Below, one piece after another: positions 12,216-25,112 of a stretch of DNA of 64,000 nt. Source of the stretch: Moniliophthora roreri (taxonomy: Eukaryota; Basidiomycota; Agaricomycetes; Agaricales; Marasmiaceae); NCBI GenBank assembly GCA_001466705.2, contig LATX02000200.1, positions 62,001 to 126,000 on the forward strand. The letters run 5' to 3'. Position numbers and translations under genes: made by a program. Under the pieces are notes generated by a model. That model ran no database searches and was not told where the DNA came from. It saw only the letters and a list, made by a program, of their open reading frames with translations. Each line of letters opens with the position of its first letter. The first letter of the stretch is position 1.

Positions 12216-13520
12216 TAATTTGTCTAAGATAAGACTAATGGAAAACTACCCAAAAGATAACCTCCAAAAGTCTAACTCAGGTTGTTGTGCAAGTGTGGAT
12301 TGACATGATCAGAGTTACCACACTTAGAATGCCAACAAAACCCTTAGTTAGGTTGATTTTCTCTTATTGAAGCAATCTACTTCAAAGTGTTCACTTTCAG
12401 AGGAGTATATATGGGTTTTAAAAGAGTTTATATCCAAACACACAAACATACACACAAGAACATAGTGCACAAAGCACAAAACACAAGAGCTACAGTCCCA
12501 TACAAAGACTCAATAGCCGATATAGTCTGACCCTATGGAGCTCGAGACTTCTTTAAGACAACTACAGCACACAGTGTACTGGAAAAGGTCCTAGACCAAT
12601 TTCTACAAAGATTTCAGTGCAGGCACACTCTTTGCTAAGACTCTAAGTGTGTCAAAACCTGATACCCAACACAGGCTACACTCCAAGTGCCCAAGGCTCC
12701 TTCTTGGTGTAAAGTGTCTCTTAGAAAAGTGCTACAATGCACTTAAGATGTTACTCTTAGTCTCTTACGATGCAAGTTCATTATCAGATTTCTATCTCTC
12801 TGGAGTCACTCAGAACCAATCTCCAGAAGTGAGGAAGCAAAACTGGAATGGCACACAAATTTATACACCAAACAAACTTGTCATGTATTCACAATTGGAG
12901 GGGGCAGAGTTACTTGAGTATACACAGATATCTAGCTGTCCTTATATATGGTCCATAGAATATATCTACAGAAAATTATAAATGATGTCTGATAATTCAG
13001 GAAATGATAAATGAGTGACTGAGATACTAAAAGAGGGAATATTCAGATGTCATGAAGTCTGGCCACTAGGGTATCCGACCATATCTGCACAGGTATCTAT
13101 GTCTCCAGGTGTTCTGGACTCTACAATTTGTATCTTCTCTTTTCTATGTCAGGTATCTATAAGCAGATGGCTGTATCTGTTCCTTTTCTTTACAGCATTT
13201 CCCTTTCTAGTATCCACACATCAGCAGAGGCCTAGATGCCAAAGTTCCCAAGATCAGAACATGCTGTTACTGTTCCTATCTCCTTTGATAATGCACACTC
13301 AGTCTTATTTAGGACTTCTTATGTGTTAGATATCCTTTGTATGCCTCGTTGTATCTGTCTGTAGGTAGTAGATGTCCTTCGGAGGTGATTTCCTTCTTTC
13401 CAAGATGACTAGTTACTTTATTTCATGTTGTTCTGCTGCTGGTGAACTCTTTATTAAGAGATCACCTGCTTTGACTTGAATCTGCATATTGACTTCAGAG
13501 AAGGATTGTTCTGTGATTGT
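12216..13520 (-). repeat. Repeat AB, inverted copy, truncated at N (13521)
   Basis: The reverse complement matches about 8640-9964 with scattered substitutions. It begins with TAATTTGTCTAAG (the AB end) and stops at the N at 13521, so it is cut by a scaffold joint. Confidence 0.7.
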
Positions 13521-13521
13521 N

Positions 13522-13808
13522 GGCCTCGGTGTACTCGGTGAGGATTTCTCTTTGAATTTGATCAGTCTTGATCCAGTCGGAGTGAATGATGGGGTCAAGG
13601 TTCTCCTTATTCCTGGGTTTTCTTCAGGTGTCTCGATGAGTGGCTGATTTGTTGGCGATGGCGACTGCAAGGGGGTCAGGAGTTCTCTGTGTGAGGCTCT
13701 CGTTAAAGGCAGAATTGCTCGTCCACCAGGATTTGATATGGATTGGGTTAGTAACCCACGCCGGCGCGCCTCTGCTTCGGCGATGTCTTGTTCTATTTGC
13801 TGTTCCAT
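13522..13808 (-). pseudogene. 5' end of a gypsy gag (minus strand), cut by the gap
   Basis: An ATG at 13808 opens MEQQIEQDIAEAEARRRG and a Pro/Ser/Thr-rich stretch typical of the start of a gypsy gag. It lies about 70 bases after the LTR at 13881-14335 in the same orientation. The open frame nominally continues to 13413, but the part beyond the N at 13521 belongs to the inverted AB repeat, so the C-terminal 35 or so residues of that frame are chimeric. The rest of the element is missing. Confidence 0.65.
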
Positions 13809-13880
13809 TCGTGGTGGCGTCTTGTCGTCCTAGGTGATGCCTAAACCTCAATAGGTCGGCAATCAATTAGCTTGACCTTA

Positions 13881-14335
13881 TGTTACATTACTTGCACAGC
13901 AACGTCTATCCAACCACTTTAACGAAGTATCACCTCCGTCTAAGTAATTGTTCAGGTTCAAGTTCGAGTTTGTTCAGTGGTTGCTGAAGTTCAGAGGTCC
14001 TTCAATCATTGCATTTGATGCAAGCTTGTATAAACCAGGTCAAGCTAAAGACCATAAGTCTTAGCTTGAGCGCTTAAATACATTACAACTGTTCTAATAC
14101 TTGCTATATATGTTAGAACGGTAAGTCCGGTATTGGTATAGAGATTCCCGAAGCTATCAGGATATGAGTAATACAAAGATAAGCAAAAGGGGGCTGGGAA
14201 AGTGTATGAGTCTGATAGAAGGAGAAGCATATGGAAGAAGGCAAAGAAGAGGAAGAAGGGGGCTGGGAAGGTGTATGAGTCCAATAGAAGGAGAAGCATA
14301 AAGAAAAAGTAAAAGAAACATAACACTAAGTGCTG
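13881..14335 (-). repeat. LTR of the TGTTAC..GTAACA family (455 bp), 5' LTR of a truncated gypsy
   Basis: The plus strand reads TGTTACATTACTTGC at the left and ends in ATAACA at the right. In minus orientation this is a complete LTR with the promoter-like block and the CTTAGCTTGACCTGG block shared with 5729-6165 and 49025-49496. A gag start follows downstream on the minus strand. The outer end has lost its C (TGTTAT), again a possible C-to-T change. Confidence 0.85.
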
Positions 14336-14342
14336 TCACTAA

Positions 14343-14373
<31 letters not shown>

Positions 14374-14385
14374 ACACACACCAAC
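14343..14385. repeat. CA microsatellite
   Basis: A run of about 15 CA units followed by a few imperfect ones lies just outside the LTR. Confidence 0.9.
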
Positions 14386-14689
14386 AACCACAATAGAGGC
14401 TTCTAAGAGTGATAAAGCACTGTATAAGTCTACAAGAAGACTGAGTCTATCTCAAGTGTGATTCGGGGTGAAAAGGGGACAGAACCCTTTGAGTTTCAAG
14501 TGACCAGCTTAAGTTGGTATAAGAATGTAGAGTCTAAAGACTCTCTAGTTAGGACGGCTTACATATTGCACTTAAGAGTCACAAGGTATAGATTATAAAT
14601 GAGTTGTTTATTAGTTGGTTATAAATGAATGTATACAGTGAGGCAAGATATATATGAATCTCAGCTCTACTAGAAGTGATAGACTGGCA

Positions 14690-17310
14690 AGTGCATAGAC
14701 TTGGTCTATGAAAGCTGTACAGAGGTCTAAATTAACGCTGCATGGGGCTATAACATGCATGTACCAGTTGGTGCTTCAGCCTGCATCTACAAGTACAGCT
14801 CTTTATATACAGAATGATAATTGGAAATAGCAAAATAAAAGATAAATGAGTGTAATCTAGTTCAGGGTATAAATTGTACATGTTTGTGCATAAAAGTCCA
14901 ATTCTGCATAGCAATTAGCTATGTTGGGTATATTTAGTGACCAAACAGTCAGTTTATTAATTTTGGACCCTGCACAGAGTGTTGCTGGGTCAAATGATCC
15001 TTCTGCATAGCTACTTCCACATAGCCACTAGTTCTGGACTGGCTTTATATATGGGAACATTTCCTGTTCTGCTGGTTTACTTCTGCATAGCTGCTTTCTA
15101 CCATTGGATTGGTGGATATCATAGTCTAGACATCCATCGTATTCAATCTCCTTCCATCCTGCTGATATGCATAACTTTTACCTTTTATTTTGCATGCAAA
15201 TAGAGAATATTTTGCACTTTTATGGTTGAAAATAACATAGATAAGGGAATTGAGGACTAGTGTGAGCCCTGAGCAGCTAGTCAAAGTGAGTAGTAGAGAG
15301 GGATATAAAATATTAGCAGAGTAATGGTTGATGGTAGGCCATACAAGGGTACCCGACCACTGCTAGTATGAAAATAAACAGCAAATCTGAACACAGAGAA
15401 GCATTCTGAAACCTGTAGAGAACTACACCATATAATACTTCTCTATCAAAAGCATACCAAAGGGGATATTTTCACTTTTAATGATATTTTCAATCTATAC
15501 CCAACTTGAAGGAAGAATAAAAGCCTTCAATGATACACATAATCAAGAAACAGATATGAAACAGAGGATGACAAATTATTGGCAAGGGATACTCGAGATA
15601 CCAAATGTCAAATTGAAGAATGAAATAGATGATCAGCTACTGGAAGGGTGCCTGTATCATGGAAAAATGGAAGACAAAGCTGTATAATGAGAAACCAGCA
15701 CAGCTGAGCTTATGCATACACTTTAAACATAGAGATGGAAGCATATTACATGTCCATAGAGCAGATGATAGTAGATGGAGAAGGAAGGAACCATGTGGAG
15801 CAGCATGGAAGTATAATATTTTCAAATGGAGTCGGAAGGAGAGCCATTTGATAGAGAAAATTGCAAACAGTTAGTGTCAGAAGACTGCACAATCGTTATA
15901 GAAAAAGAATAAGAGAGATTATGGCTATGAAGCCTGACTACAATTGGACACTGTGACACAGAAATTACCAAACACAGCTCAGTTTATATAATATTTATCA
16001 CCTGACTCAGTTTTATTTGTATTTGTGACAGATATATTAAATTATTTATGTTGTAGAGTATATAAGGGGACATATTTTGTAGGTGGAAGGCAGGAGAGAT
16101 ACTGCCCACTGATTACCAGAGTGTATGACATTGTTGTTCAGGTAGAAGAGCTACCGGCAATCAGTATTTTTTCAACCACTTTGGGCCCTAGCTTATTTAG
16201 TTGTGCAAGAAGCACAGGCTAGTTGAGACCTGAAATTGTAACCCAAACCAGAAATATAAATAAAAGCTAGGAAGAGCTTAGCTTTTAATGCAAGAGGCAT
16301 GTTTTCTGATAAGAGAAACATTGTATCAGTCTACTAAGAGGGTAGCTGATGTACATCAGTATAGTCTGGTGTTTTGACATGAATCAGAGAGGGTTTCAGG
16401 CTAGCAGTGTCTAGAAGATTTGTCCTCTTGAGAATTGTTGCAGAACATAGCTAAGAGGGCTATATTCAGGTACAAGAGGTACTTTTGTTCTCACTTAGAG
16501 GAAGTTTATTCTTTGGGCAGTTTTCTGGTCGAAATCTATACTAGTATTTGCTTTCGAAGTGATTAATAAAACCACAAAACCAATAAATATTATACAAAAT
16601 GAACACCCATTTTTGATCTGAGAAGTTGTTTTGAAGGCAATCATCTCTGAACTACCAAGTGAGACATTGAGAATTATTCTTGATGTTGCAGTAACAGTGA
16701 ACCATGCCGAACCAACTCACAAACAAAACTGAGAATCAAGAACTTATATATACCTTTTCAGGGGTATTTTGGCACCACAGGCCTTGTGTTTTCATAGTAG
16801 AAGCATAGGTTTTTGAGCATCTTCACTGTGTACCACCTTGTAAGTCACTATATCTGCCTGGGTGTGTCTCCAAAGCTCCACATAGGAACAAGTTCCAACC
16901 ATGTACTAGTTTTGATAGTAATAATGATACGACAAGTCTCTTGACACATTATTATGCAATGTGATCACAAAGCGAACAATCTAGTGCACTTAGACTGTGG
17001 ATCCTGCTGATATCTATTCCTTTGTATTCAGAATTAGTGGTTTCTAGCCTGTTTTATTGACCAAGGATCCTCACAGCAATGCTTCACTACAATGTAGAGG
17101 GCTAGTATAGTCTACTAACCTCATCTAAATTGTGTTACAGTGTCAATTATTAGACTTATTAGACTCAGCACTTAAAGCTTTAGATGCCATATTAGAGCTC
17201 TCGAGTTATCAAGTCATGTGGATATCACATGTACTCTGGGCTCTTTTTCTAGTATTTGATGTGAAAAGTGCATGATTTTGTGTGTAGGCCAAAATTAGGC
17301 ACATCATCAT
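14690..17310 (-). repeat. Repeat D, inverted copy split by repeat C
   Basis: The segments 14690-15160 and 16825-17310 together match the reverse complement of 11205-12215. The intervening 1.66 kb is repeat C. A few tens of bases of D (those matching about 11701-11736) are missing at the junction. Confidence 0.6.
15163..16824 (+). mobile_element. Repeat C, copy 1 (1.66 kb), inserted in repeat D
   Basis: This unit begins TGATATGCATAAC and ends GAGCATCTTC. The same sequence, diverged, stands at 22751-24400. It has a TATATAAGG box (about 16060) and AATAAAAGC (about 16259). The D copy at 11205-12215 gives the empty site. I see no long ORF, so it is probably non-autonomous and its class is unknown. 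Confidence 0.65.
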
Positions 17311-18836
17311 AAATGGTTACGATATTAAATATTTGTTCCCAGAAACCTCTATAATTTTGAAAGCCAATAGTAAACTCTTTATGTTGCTATTTGTGAAACC
17401 AGAAAGAGATGAGTTTACATACCTACATGCTTCTTCTGTTAAACAAGACAAAGCTGTTACCATTCTTGCTTTCAAAATTAAATTAACTAATCCTGTCATT
17501 ACTCATAACTGATTTGGTCATATACCTTATCAAGTATTGATGAACTGTATGAAGCACTGCAAAGGATTTTCCATTGAGAAACAAGGATCTAAAAAGTCTT
17601 TATGTAAGGGATGTGCCAAAGGAGGAACAGCATCTAAACCTTATCCTAGTTCTCAAAAGCAAGTTAATAATATTCTAGAACTTATTCATATGGATATTAA
17701 GGAGTTTCCTATTAATTCTTACCATCAAAACAAATACACTCTAGTTCTTGTTAATGACCACTCTTCAGTAGCATGGATTTATCATCAACAAACTAAAAAT
17801 CAATTTGAAACCCTAACCAGTTTCAAATGCTTTCATGCCTTAGTTGAAAAGCAAACTGGTAAAATCATCAAATGGGTTCAAACTGATCATGGTGGAGAAT
17901 TCTTTGGAAATGAATTCCAATCATATCTAAAAGATAATGGAATTCAAATACAAAATTCAGCCCCTCATATACATCAGCAACAAGGAAGAGTTGAAGGATC
18001 TATTCATAATCTTGCAGAGAAATTCCACCATCATGCATCCTTACTACAATCTTGGTGGGAATTTATAATGAATAATGCTGTACATGTATATAATTGCACT
18101 CCTAATAAACACTTAGATTGGAAAACTCCAACTGAAATCTATTGTAAAAAAGTACCTGATGTTTCATATTTTTGTACACCAGGATGTTCAGCATATGTCT
18201 TTATATATAAAGAACAACACAAGAACAAACTTTCTAAAAAGATGGAACATATGACATTCTTAGATTATGCTCCTAATACAAAAGGATATCAGTTTATGTA
18301 ACAGGATAAGACAATATTTATGGCTGCTCAAGCAGACTTCAATGAAGAAGATTTTCTGTATTCATCTAATTCAGTTGATCAAACCTTACAATCAACCAAT
18401 GATATCTTATCTATTCCTTTTACTGGTATTAATTGACCAAGATCTGATAATGATGATGACAATCATCCTGATTTCCCTCAACCTAATTATCCCAATAACA
18501 GAGGTAATGATCCTGTGGATCATTATTATAACCAGAATGATAATGAGGATCAATCACAACCCAAAAATACTGCACTGCTGCAAAACCCAATAAATCCTGA
18601 AATAAATAATATTAACAGGAGAATGCAATGAAGGGTACAGATGTTTGACCCAAGTCAACATCAACAAGCTCATCCTAGACAACAAACTCATGTACCACAG
18701 CAGTATGGAGACGCTATAGGTTGTATGTCCATCCAAGAAAGATTATGTCTATGTACATATAATAACTTACCTGAATTTAATGATCAAGATGATANAGGAC
18801 AAGGACAAGTATGGCCAAACGGCAAGGAGAGTGCTG
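17310..18836 (+). pseudogene. Ty1/copia polyprotein relic (pre-integrase and integrase)
   Basis: From about 17340 the translation shows the GAG-pre-integrase region (HN-stop-FGHIPYQ at about 17505, then CKGCAKG). The integrase core in 17537-18301 has HMDIKEF, a QTDHGGEF block and QQQGRVEGSIHNL, so the D, D and E positions can all be seen. A TAA ends that ORF at 18299; the frame goes on through an Asp/Asn-rich linker with further TGA stops (INxPRSD near 18436, MQxRVQ near 18630) and reaches an N at 18795. No copia reverse transcriptase or RNase H is present, so the element is cut in the middle. The stops again fit CGA to TGA. Confidence 0.88.
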
Positions 18837-20254
18837 TATGAAGATCACCATATGAAGGAGGTGGGTTCACTGAAGCTATTGGCAACAGCACTACTGAACT
18901 ACAGAGCTCAGCAGAGATGAAGGGTCTCTGCACAAGCGAGATTGAGAGTGAAGTCAAGAAGAGAGAAGTAGAGTGTAGAACAACGTTAATTTTCCACTTG
19001 GAGTATACTGGTAAAGTACAACGGCTTATATACTGCTAGGACAGAGTACAACAAGGAGAACATGTGTGGTCCATGAGGATAATGACCAAGTTGTCGCTAC
19101 AAGAAAACATGCTATAAGATATACAGTACAGAAATTAATGAAATGTGTAAGATATGATAGAAAGGGCACATAGGTGGTCCTTATATGAGTTATGGCTGAG
19201 CTGAGTTGTACAGGTATAACAGATACAAAGTCTTCTCTTAAGCTTGAAAACAACTATTTGTTAAAGTGCAGAATAAATATCTGGCTTTGCCATCACTATC
19301 AAGTTTGGTTTATAGCCTTATAACTCAACTAGGTCTACTCTGAGTCTCTAGAGCCTGACATGAGGAGGAAGATCTGATTGAATGTGATTTCTCTACACAA
19401 ACAATAGCCACATACAAATTGCATAGTGGTGGGGCAGATTCCTCTTGCTCCCATCTACAAAATGGCTGTCCTTATATACTGCTGGAAAAAAATATTTACA
19501 ATAAAATTATAATAATAGGTATATATCATATGAGTCACAGAAAGAATCACAAAATGAATGTATATGGGTTCAGCTCCTGGTCACAATAGTAATCCCATAC
19601 TGTATATAGGTATGTGGGTCACTAATAAATACAGTCTTGGGTATTGGAAGCATGACTCAAGCTAGGCCCTCCATGCAGTATATAGGTATCTAGGATCAGA
19701 ATCTGTTGCTACTGCATAGAAGTTCCTTATCCCATCTTTCAATTGTTTGGAAATGCTCTCAACTTCCTTGTTCCATTAGTCCTATCTGACTGACTCATTT
19801 CTATCTCTCATGGTTCTTCTCTTGTCTATCTGTCCTATCTGATTTCTGTCTTATCACTTTCCTCCTATCTTGGAGTGATCATCATATCATCATCCTGGAA
19901 TGCTGAGCAATCATATACTTGATCTCATATCTCCTTGTATATCTGATTTAGATATTGTCATGTCTTTTCTCTTGGTATATCATAGGTATCATCCTGAGCT
20001 TGAATGAGCTCTCTGAGAGTAAATGAAAGTTGTTTAAAAGTAAAAATATCCTCTTGATACACCATATATATGTTCAACTATCAATGTGTCTCCTTTTGAA
20101 CAACACCATATAGAAGTCCCTACAGGTTTCAGAATGCTTGATGCACAGTATTGAGTCTATAAGTAACCTGGTACCCATGTGGGGCATACCATGAGTACAA
20201 TTAACTTATAGCTTCATGCCATCAAGCATATATAGGTTTTGACTGACTACTCAG
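18837..20254. other. AT-rich repeat-derived sequence, no gene seen
   Basis: The stretch has no coding signal. From 19101 on it is the first copy of the 1,878-bp duplication described separately. Confidence 0.5.
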
Positions 20255-20978
20255 TAATATGGCAAACCTAGAAAAGACCCAATTTTACCCAATTTACATT
20301 ACTTTTGAATCAGAACACTTTGATATAACATCAGATAATGGGTAATAAGGACTAGAGTGAGCCCAGTCTGCTAGTCATTGCCTTAGAGAAGCTACAGTGT
20401 GTTGGAAAGTACAAAAAGCTATATGATATGCTATACAGAGGTGTCTAAGCTGTACATTCTGACTTATCTATGTATTAGATCTGAAGCATATCACTCCTGA
20501 AACCTATAGGGAACTCAACTATAACCATATGAACATGTTGGCTAGTTAACTGAGCTCTCTCAAAGTGCTATCAATGGGAATTTTCAATTTATTCACTTTT
20601 CTATGACATCTGCAAAGTGCAACATGCAGTCATACAGTACAGAGGTACTTAGAGAAGATATCAGAACAGAGAGACAACTTGAAAGAAAAGAAACAATCAG
20701 AGAATAATCAGGCACTGGAACATGCAGATCAGAATCAAAGCAGATGATCTCTTAATAAAGAGTTCTAACATGGTGCAAATAGATGAAATTACTTAACAAG
20801 GGGCAACGCAACCTTAGAAAGAGTTGAAACACCTCAGAACAAGTGTAGCTACATGACTACAGATACAACGATGATATGCATAACTTTTACCTTTTATTTC
20901 ACATGCAAATAGAGAATATTTTGCACTTTTATGGTTGAAAATGACATAGATAAGGGAATTGAGGACTAGTATGAGCCC
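19101..20978 (+). repeat. 1,878-bp direct duplication, copy 1 (ends at N)
   Basis: By eye the sequence is identical to 20980-22857, offset by 1,879 bases, with only the N at 20979 between the copies. It includes the first 105 bases of repeat C. Such an exact head-to-tail duplication around an N is most simply an unmerged contig overlap. Confidence 0.85.
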
Positions 20979-20979
20979 N

Positions 20980-22857
20980 AAGAAAACATGCTATAAGATA
21001 TACAGTACAGAAATTAATGAAATGTGTAAGATATGATAGAAAGGGCACATAGGTGGTCCTTATATGAGTTATGGCTGAGCTGAGTTGTACAGGTATAACA
21101 GATACAAAGTCTTCTCTTAAGCTTGAAAACAACTATTTGTTAAAGTGCAGAATAAATATCTGGCTTTGCCATCACTATCAAGTTTGGTTTATAGCCTTAT
21201 AACTCAACTAGGTCTACTCTGAGTCTCTAGAGCCTGACATGAGGAGGAAGATCTGATTGAATGTGATTTCTCTACACAAACAATAGCCACATACAAATTG
21301 CATAGTGGTGGGGCAGATTCCTCTTGCTCCCATCTACAAAATGGCTGTCCTTATATACTGCTGGAAAAAAATATTTACAATAAAATTATAATAATAGGTA
21401 TATATCATATGAGTCACAGAAAGAATCACAAAATGAATGTATATGGGTTCAGCTCCTGGTCACAATAGTAATCCCATACTGTATATAGGTATGTGGGTCA
21501 CTAATAAATACAGTCTTGGGTATTGGAAGCATGACTCAAGCTAGGCCCTCCATGCAGTATATAGGTATCTAGGATCAGAATCTGTTGCTACTGCATAGAA
21601 GTTCCTTATCCCATCTTTCAATTGTTTGGAAATGCTCTCAACTTCCTTGTTCCATTAGTCCTATCTGACTGACTCATTTCTATCTCTCATGGTTCTTCTC
21701 TTGTCTATCTGTCCTATCTGATTTCTGTCTTATCACTTTCCTCCTATCTTGGAGTGATCATCATATCATCATCCTGGAATGCTGAGCAATCATATACTTG
21801 ATCTCATATCTCCTTGTATATCTGATTTAGATATTGTCATGTCTTTTCTCTTGGTATATCATAGGTATCATCCTGAGCTTGAATGAGCTCTCTGAGAGTA
21901 AATGAAAGTTGTTTAAAAGTAAAAATATCCTCTTGATACACCATATATATGTTCAACTATCAATGTGTCTCCTTTTGAACAACACCATATAGAAGTCCCT
22001 ACAGGTTTCAGAATGCTTGATGCACAGTATTGAGTCTATAAGTAACCTGGTACCCATGTGGGGCATACCATGAGTACAATTAACTTATAGCTTCATGCCA
22101 TCAAGCATATATAGGTTTTGACTGACTACTCAGTAATATGGCAAACCTAGAAAAGACCCAATTTTACCCAATTTACATTACTTTTGAATCAGAACACTTT
22201 GATATAACATCAGATAATGGGTAATAAGGACTAGAGTGAGCCCAGTCTGCTAGTCATTGCCTTAGAGAAGCTACAGTGTGTTGGAAAGTACAAAAAGCTA
22301 TATGATATGCTATACAGAGGTGTCTAAGCTGTACATTCTGACTTATCTATGTATTAGATCTGAAGCATATCACTCCTGAAACCTATAGGGAACTCAACTA
22401 TAACCATATGAACATGTTGGCTAGTTAACTGAGCTCTCTCAAAGTGCTATCAATGGGAATTTTCAATTTATTCACTTTTCTATGACATCTGCAAAGTGCA
22501 ACATGCAGTCATACAGTACAGAGGTACTTAGAGAAGATATCAGAACAGAGAGACAACTTGAAAGAAAAGAAACAATCAGAGAATAATCAGGCACTGGAAC
22601 ATGCAGATCAGAATCAAAGCAGATGATCTCTTAATAAAGAGTTCTAACATGGTGCAAATAGATGAAATTACTTAACAAGGGGCAACGCAACCTTAGAAAG
22701 AGTTGAAACACCTCAGAACAAGTGTAGCTACATGACTACAGATACAACGATGATATGCATAACTTTTACCTTTTATTTCACATGCAAATAGAGAATATTT
22801 TGCACTTTTATGGTTGAAAATGACATAGATAAGGGAATTGAGGACTAGTATGAGCCC
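20980..22857 (+). repeat. 1,878-bp direct duplication, copy 2
   Basis: This is the second copy, which continues without a break into repeat C. An open frame of 67 codons that spans the N on the minus strand (20929-21132) is an artefact of the joint. Confidence 0.85.
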
Positions 22858-24400
22858 TGAGCAGCTAGTCAAAGTGAGTAGTAGAGAAGGACATAAAATA
22901 TTAGCAGAGTAATGGTTGATGGTAGGCTATACAAGAGTACCCAACCACTTCTAGTATGAAAATAAACAGTGAATCTGAACACAGAGGAGCATCCCGAAAC
23001 CTGTAGGGAAACACACATCACACCTCTCTATCGAAAGCATACTAAAGGGAATATTCACAAACCATACCCAATTGGAAGGAAGAGTAAAAGCCTTCAATGA
23101 TACACATACGAGAATATTATCGAGAAATGGATATGAAACAGAGGATGACAAATTATCAGCAAGGGATACTTGAGATACCAAATGTCAAATTGAAGAATGA
23201 AATAGATGATCAGCTACTGGAAGGGTGCCTGTATCACAGAAAAACAGAAGACAAAGCTGTATGATGAGAAACCAGCATGGCTGAGCTTACACATACACTT
23301 TAAACAATAGAGATGGAAGCATATTGCATGTCCATAGAGCAGATGATAGAAGATGGAGAAGGAAGGAACCATGTGGAGCAGCATGGAAGTATAATATTTT
23401 CAAACAGAGTCGGAAGGAGAGCTGTTTGATAGAGAAAATTGCAAATGGTTAGTGTCAGAAGACTGCACAATTGTCAAAGAAAAAGAATAAAAGAGATTAT
23501 GGCTATGAAGCCTGACTACAATCGGACACTGTGACAGAGAAATTACCAAACACAGCTCAGTTTATATAATATTTATCACCCAACTCAGTTTCATTTGTAT
23601 TTGTGACAGATATATTAGATTATTTATGTTGTAGGGTATAAAAGGGAATGTGTTTTGTAGGTGGAAAGCAGGAGAGATACTGCCCACCGATTACCAGAGT
23701 GTATGACATTGTTGTTCAGGCAGAAGAGCTACTGGCAATCAGTATTTTTCAACCACTTTAGGCCCTAGCTTATTTAGTTGTGCAAGAGGCACAGGCTAGT
23801 TAAGACCTGAGATTGTAATCCAAACCAGAGATATGAATAAAAGCCAGGAAGAGCTTAGTTTTTAATGCAAGAGGTGTGTTTTCCAATAAGAGAAACATTG
23901 TATCAGTCTACTAAGAGGGTAGCTGACATGCATCAGTATAGTCTGGTGTTTTGACATGAATCAGAGAGGGTTTCAGGCTAGCAGTGTCTAGAAGATTTGT
24001 CCTCTTGAGAATCATTGCAGAATATAGCTAAGAGGGCTATATTCAGATACAAGAGGTACCTTTGTTCTCACTTAGAAGAAGTTTATTCTTTAGGCAGTTT
24101 CTGGTCAAAATCTATACCAGTATTTGCTTTCAAAGTGATTAATAAAACCACAAAACCAATAAATATTTTACAAACGAACACCCATTTTCAATCTGAGAAG
24201 TTGTTTTGAAGGCAATCATCTCTAAACTACCGAGCAAGACATTGAGAATTATTCTTGACGTTGTGGTAACAGTGAACCATGCTGAACCAACTCGCAAACA
24301 AAACTGAGAATCAAGAACTTATATATACCTTTTTAGAGGGTATTTTGGCACCACAGGCCTCATGTTTTCATAGTAGAGGCATAGGTTTTTGAGCATCTTC
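22751..24400 (+). mobile_element. Repeat C, copy 2 (1.65 kb), inserted in repeat AB
   Basis: The same ends as copy 1 are seen (TGATATGCATAAC ... GAGCATCTTC). The uninterrupted AB copy at 8822-8827 shows the empty site TACAAC/AAGACAT; the flanks here are GATACAAC on the left and AACAAGAC on the right, so a short CAAC duplication is possible. Confidence 0.7.
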
Positions 24401-24979
24401 AACAAGACATATAATTGATATCTAAGGAACATGAAGTTCTAGATAAGATCAAGAATGAATTATCAAAGGAGACAGGAACAGGAACAGTATGTTCCAGCCT
24501 CAGAAGCTTTGAAACACAGACATCAGCAGCTGTGCAAATGCTGGAAAAGAGAATGTGGAACAGATAGACTCATCCATCCATCCAGACCCATCTAGAAAAG
24601 AGAAAAATCAAATATCTAAGAGTCCAGAACACCTGGAAAGTGGATACCTGTGCAGATATAGTCAGATACCTGAATGGCCAGACTCTGTGACACCTGAATA
24701 CTCCCTCTTTTAGCATCTCAGTCACTCATTTATTATTTTCCTGAATTATCAGACATTATTTACATTTTCCTATAGAAATATTCCTTGGACAGTATATAAG
24801 GACAGCTAGAATTTCATATATACTCAAGTAACTCTGCCCCCTCTGATTGTGAATACATGACAAGTTTGTTTGGTGTATAATTGTGTGCTATTCTAGTTTT
24901 GCTTCCTCACTTCAGGCTCTGGAGATTGGTCCTGAGTGACTCCAGAGAGATAGAAATCTAATAACAAACTTGTGTCATA

Positions 24980-25112
24980 CATCACACAAAACTGCAAGAG
25001 GTCATAACTCAGTTATAACTAGGTTATGACTGGTTTTGGTGGGTTATAACTGCTGGAACCAGTTATAACCACCAGGGACCTGGGTTATAACCTTTTGCAG
25101 TTTTGTGCGATG
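24980..25112. mobile_element. 133-bp MITE with TA target duplication
   Basis: The terminal inverted repeats read CATCACACAAAACTGCAA at the left and TTGCAGTTTTGTGCGATG at the right (one mismatch). TA flanks both ends. The interior has several GTTATAAC palindromes. The AB copy at about 9411 has a single TA at this point (GCCATAAGAG), which is the empty site. The TA duplication suggests a Tc1/mariner-type origin. Confidence 0.88.

Noticed and set aside
13413..13808. 131-codon minus-strand ORF as one gag protein
   Set aside because: It crosses the N at 13521. The part below it matches the inverted AB repeat (compare 8660-8760), so only the N-terminal part up to the joint can be gag.
14343..14385. 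Possible CRISPR-like or minisatellite array
   Set aside because: It is a simple CA dinucleotide run without spacers.
20929..21132. 67-codon minus-strand ORF
   Set aside because: It spans the N at 20979 and repeats the ORF at 19026-19253; it is a product of the duplicated contig end.
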